From an uncultured Clostridia bacterium (GTDB taxonomy: Bacteria > Bacillota > Clostridia > UBA1381), in contig CAKSGG010000191.1 of NCBI GenBank assembly GCA_934454215.1, forward strand, positions 1 through 5,480: a stretch of 5,480 nucleotides of DNA, in the 5' to 3' direction. The number at the start of each line of letters is the position of its first letter. Position 1 is the first letter of the stretch. Positions 4,986 through 5,480 of this stretch are shown piece after piece. The position numbers were made by a program, and so were the translations under genes. Under the pieces are notes generated by a model. That model did not search any database, was not told the DNA's origin, and saw only the letters and a list, made by a program, of their open reading frames with translations.

Positions 4986-5480
4986 ATGAGAAAACCTACA
5001 AGAATTTTAGCAATGTGTTTAACGGCAATCATGATTCTGTCTGCAATGTGTATGCCTGCTTTCGCAGCTGAAACGGAAGAAAAAATACAGTTCGTTGAAA
5101 CTGATGAAAACGGCAACATTATTGAAATCGGTGAACTTGAATACATAGAAGAAGTTGCTGAAGCTTATGCAAACAGGAAACTTGCAAGATGGCCTTCAAC
5201 AAGCTATTATAACCTTGCAAACGGTCCAACTACCATCAGCGGAGGAAAAAGCGCATATGTTATGAGCACAAAGCGCTTCAATGCCAATTCTTCCGGCAGG
5301 CTCTACTATCATGGCGAAGTTACAGATAAAAATGCAACTCTTGATATTTATGATATTAACACAGATGACTATAAGGGTTCGTTCAGATTAACAGATCAGG
5401 GCGATGGTACCTTCTCAAAAACCGGATACATCACAGGATTAAAAACTTCTTCGAGTCAGTATTACTCATTCGGTTTATCC
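4986..5480 (+). CDS. Secreted protein of unknown function, N-terminal part (cut by window edge)
   Basis: An open frame of 165 codons reaches the right edge without a stop. It begins MRKPTRILAM with a signal peptide: basic start, hydrophobic core at about 7-22, and cleavage after Ala-Phe-Ala (27). The first ~35 mature residues are strongly acidic (many Glu, few Lys) and may be a propeptide or spacer. From about Trp69 onward the chain is rich in Ser, Thr, Tyr and Gly with beta-strand alternation (GRLYYHGEVT, ATLDIYDINTDDYKGSFRLT, GTFSKTGYITGL), suggesting a secreted beta-sandwich domain. I do not recognise the family. The ribosome site GAAGGGA (4969-4975) sits ten bases before the ATG. Only 65 bp and no terminator separate it from agrD, and no convincing promoter lies in the gap, so it is probably co-transcribed with agrBD. 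It is a candidate quorum-controlled effector. Confidence 0.85.
   Translation, partial: MRKPTRILAMCLTAIMILSAMCMPAFAAETEEKIQFVETDENGNIIEIGELEYIEEVAEAYANRKLARWPSTSYYNLANGPTTISGGKSAYVMSTKRFNANSSGRLYYHGEVTDKNATLDIYDINTDDYKGSFRLTDQGDGTFSKTGYITGLKTSSSQYYSFGLS

Overview
The window looks like chromosomal DNA from a low-to-moderate-GC Gram-positive anaerobe, most likely a gut-type member of Clostridia (Ruminococcus/Oscillospiraceae-like). The basis is strong GGAGG-type ribosome sites, sigma-A promoters with extended -10 elements, Gram-positive lipid-membrane-type signal peptides and a complete agr-type peptide quorum-sensing set. The genus is inference; no rRNA or other marker gene is present.

Layout. 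A secreted protein on the minus strand runs off the left edge (its start is at 607). A divergent intergenic region (608-887) carries one promoter facing each way. To the right, on the plus strand, comes an apparent three-gene operon: a UDP-glucuronate 4-epimerase-type sugar-nucleotide epimerase (888-1943), then 5 bp later an AgrA-like LytTR response regulator (1949-2716), then an AgrC-like multi-pass GHKL histidine kinase that overlaps it by 4 bp (2713-4005). A strong intrinsic terminator (4004-4034) closes this unit.

Directly behind the terminator lies a compact regulatory region (4054-4125). It has two 17-bp imperfect direct repeats at a 20-bp period, followed by TTGAAA-17 bp-TATAAT. This has the layout of a LytTR-regulator-activated promoter. 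It drives agrB (4158-4754), agrD (4735-4920, TTG start, overlapping agrB by 20 bp) and probably a secreted protein of unknown function that runs off the right edge (from 4986). The agrB/agrD stretch is visibly richer in A+T than the genes to its left.

How the parts work together (inference from the agr family): AgrB would cleave and cyclise the AgrD precursor, predicted ring Cys-Gly-Cys-Ala-Tyr, and help export it. The kinase would sense the peptide and phosphorylate the regulator at Asp61. The regulator would bind the repeats at 4054-4090 and activate agrBD and the downstream secreted protein, closing a positive feedback loop. Distinctive points are the gene order (regulator-kinase, terminator, agrBD-effector), the sugar epimerase in the sensor operon, the CGC-containing signal peptide with a long basic tail, and an exact 14-bp copy of the promoter half-site within the catalytic-histidine codons of agrB.
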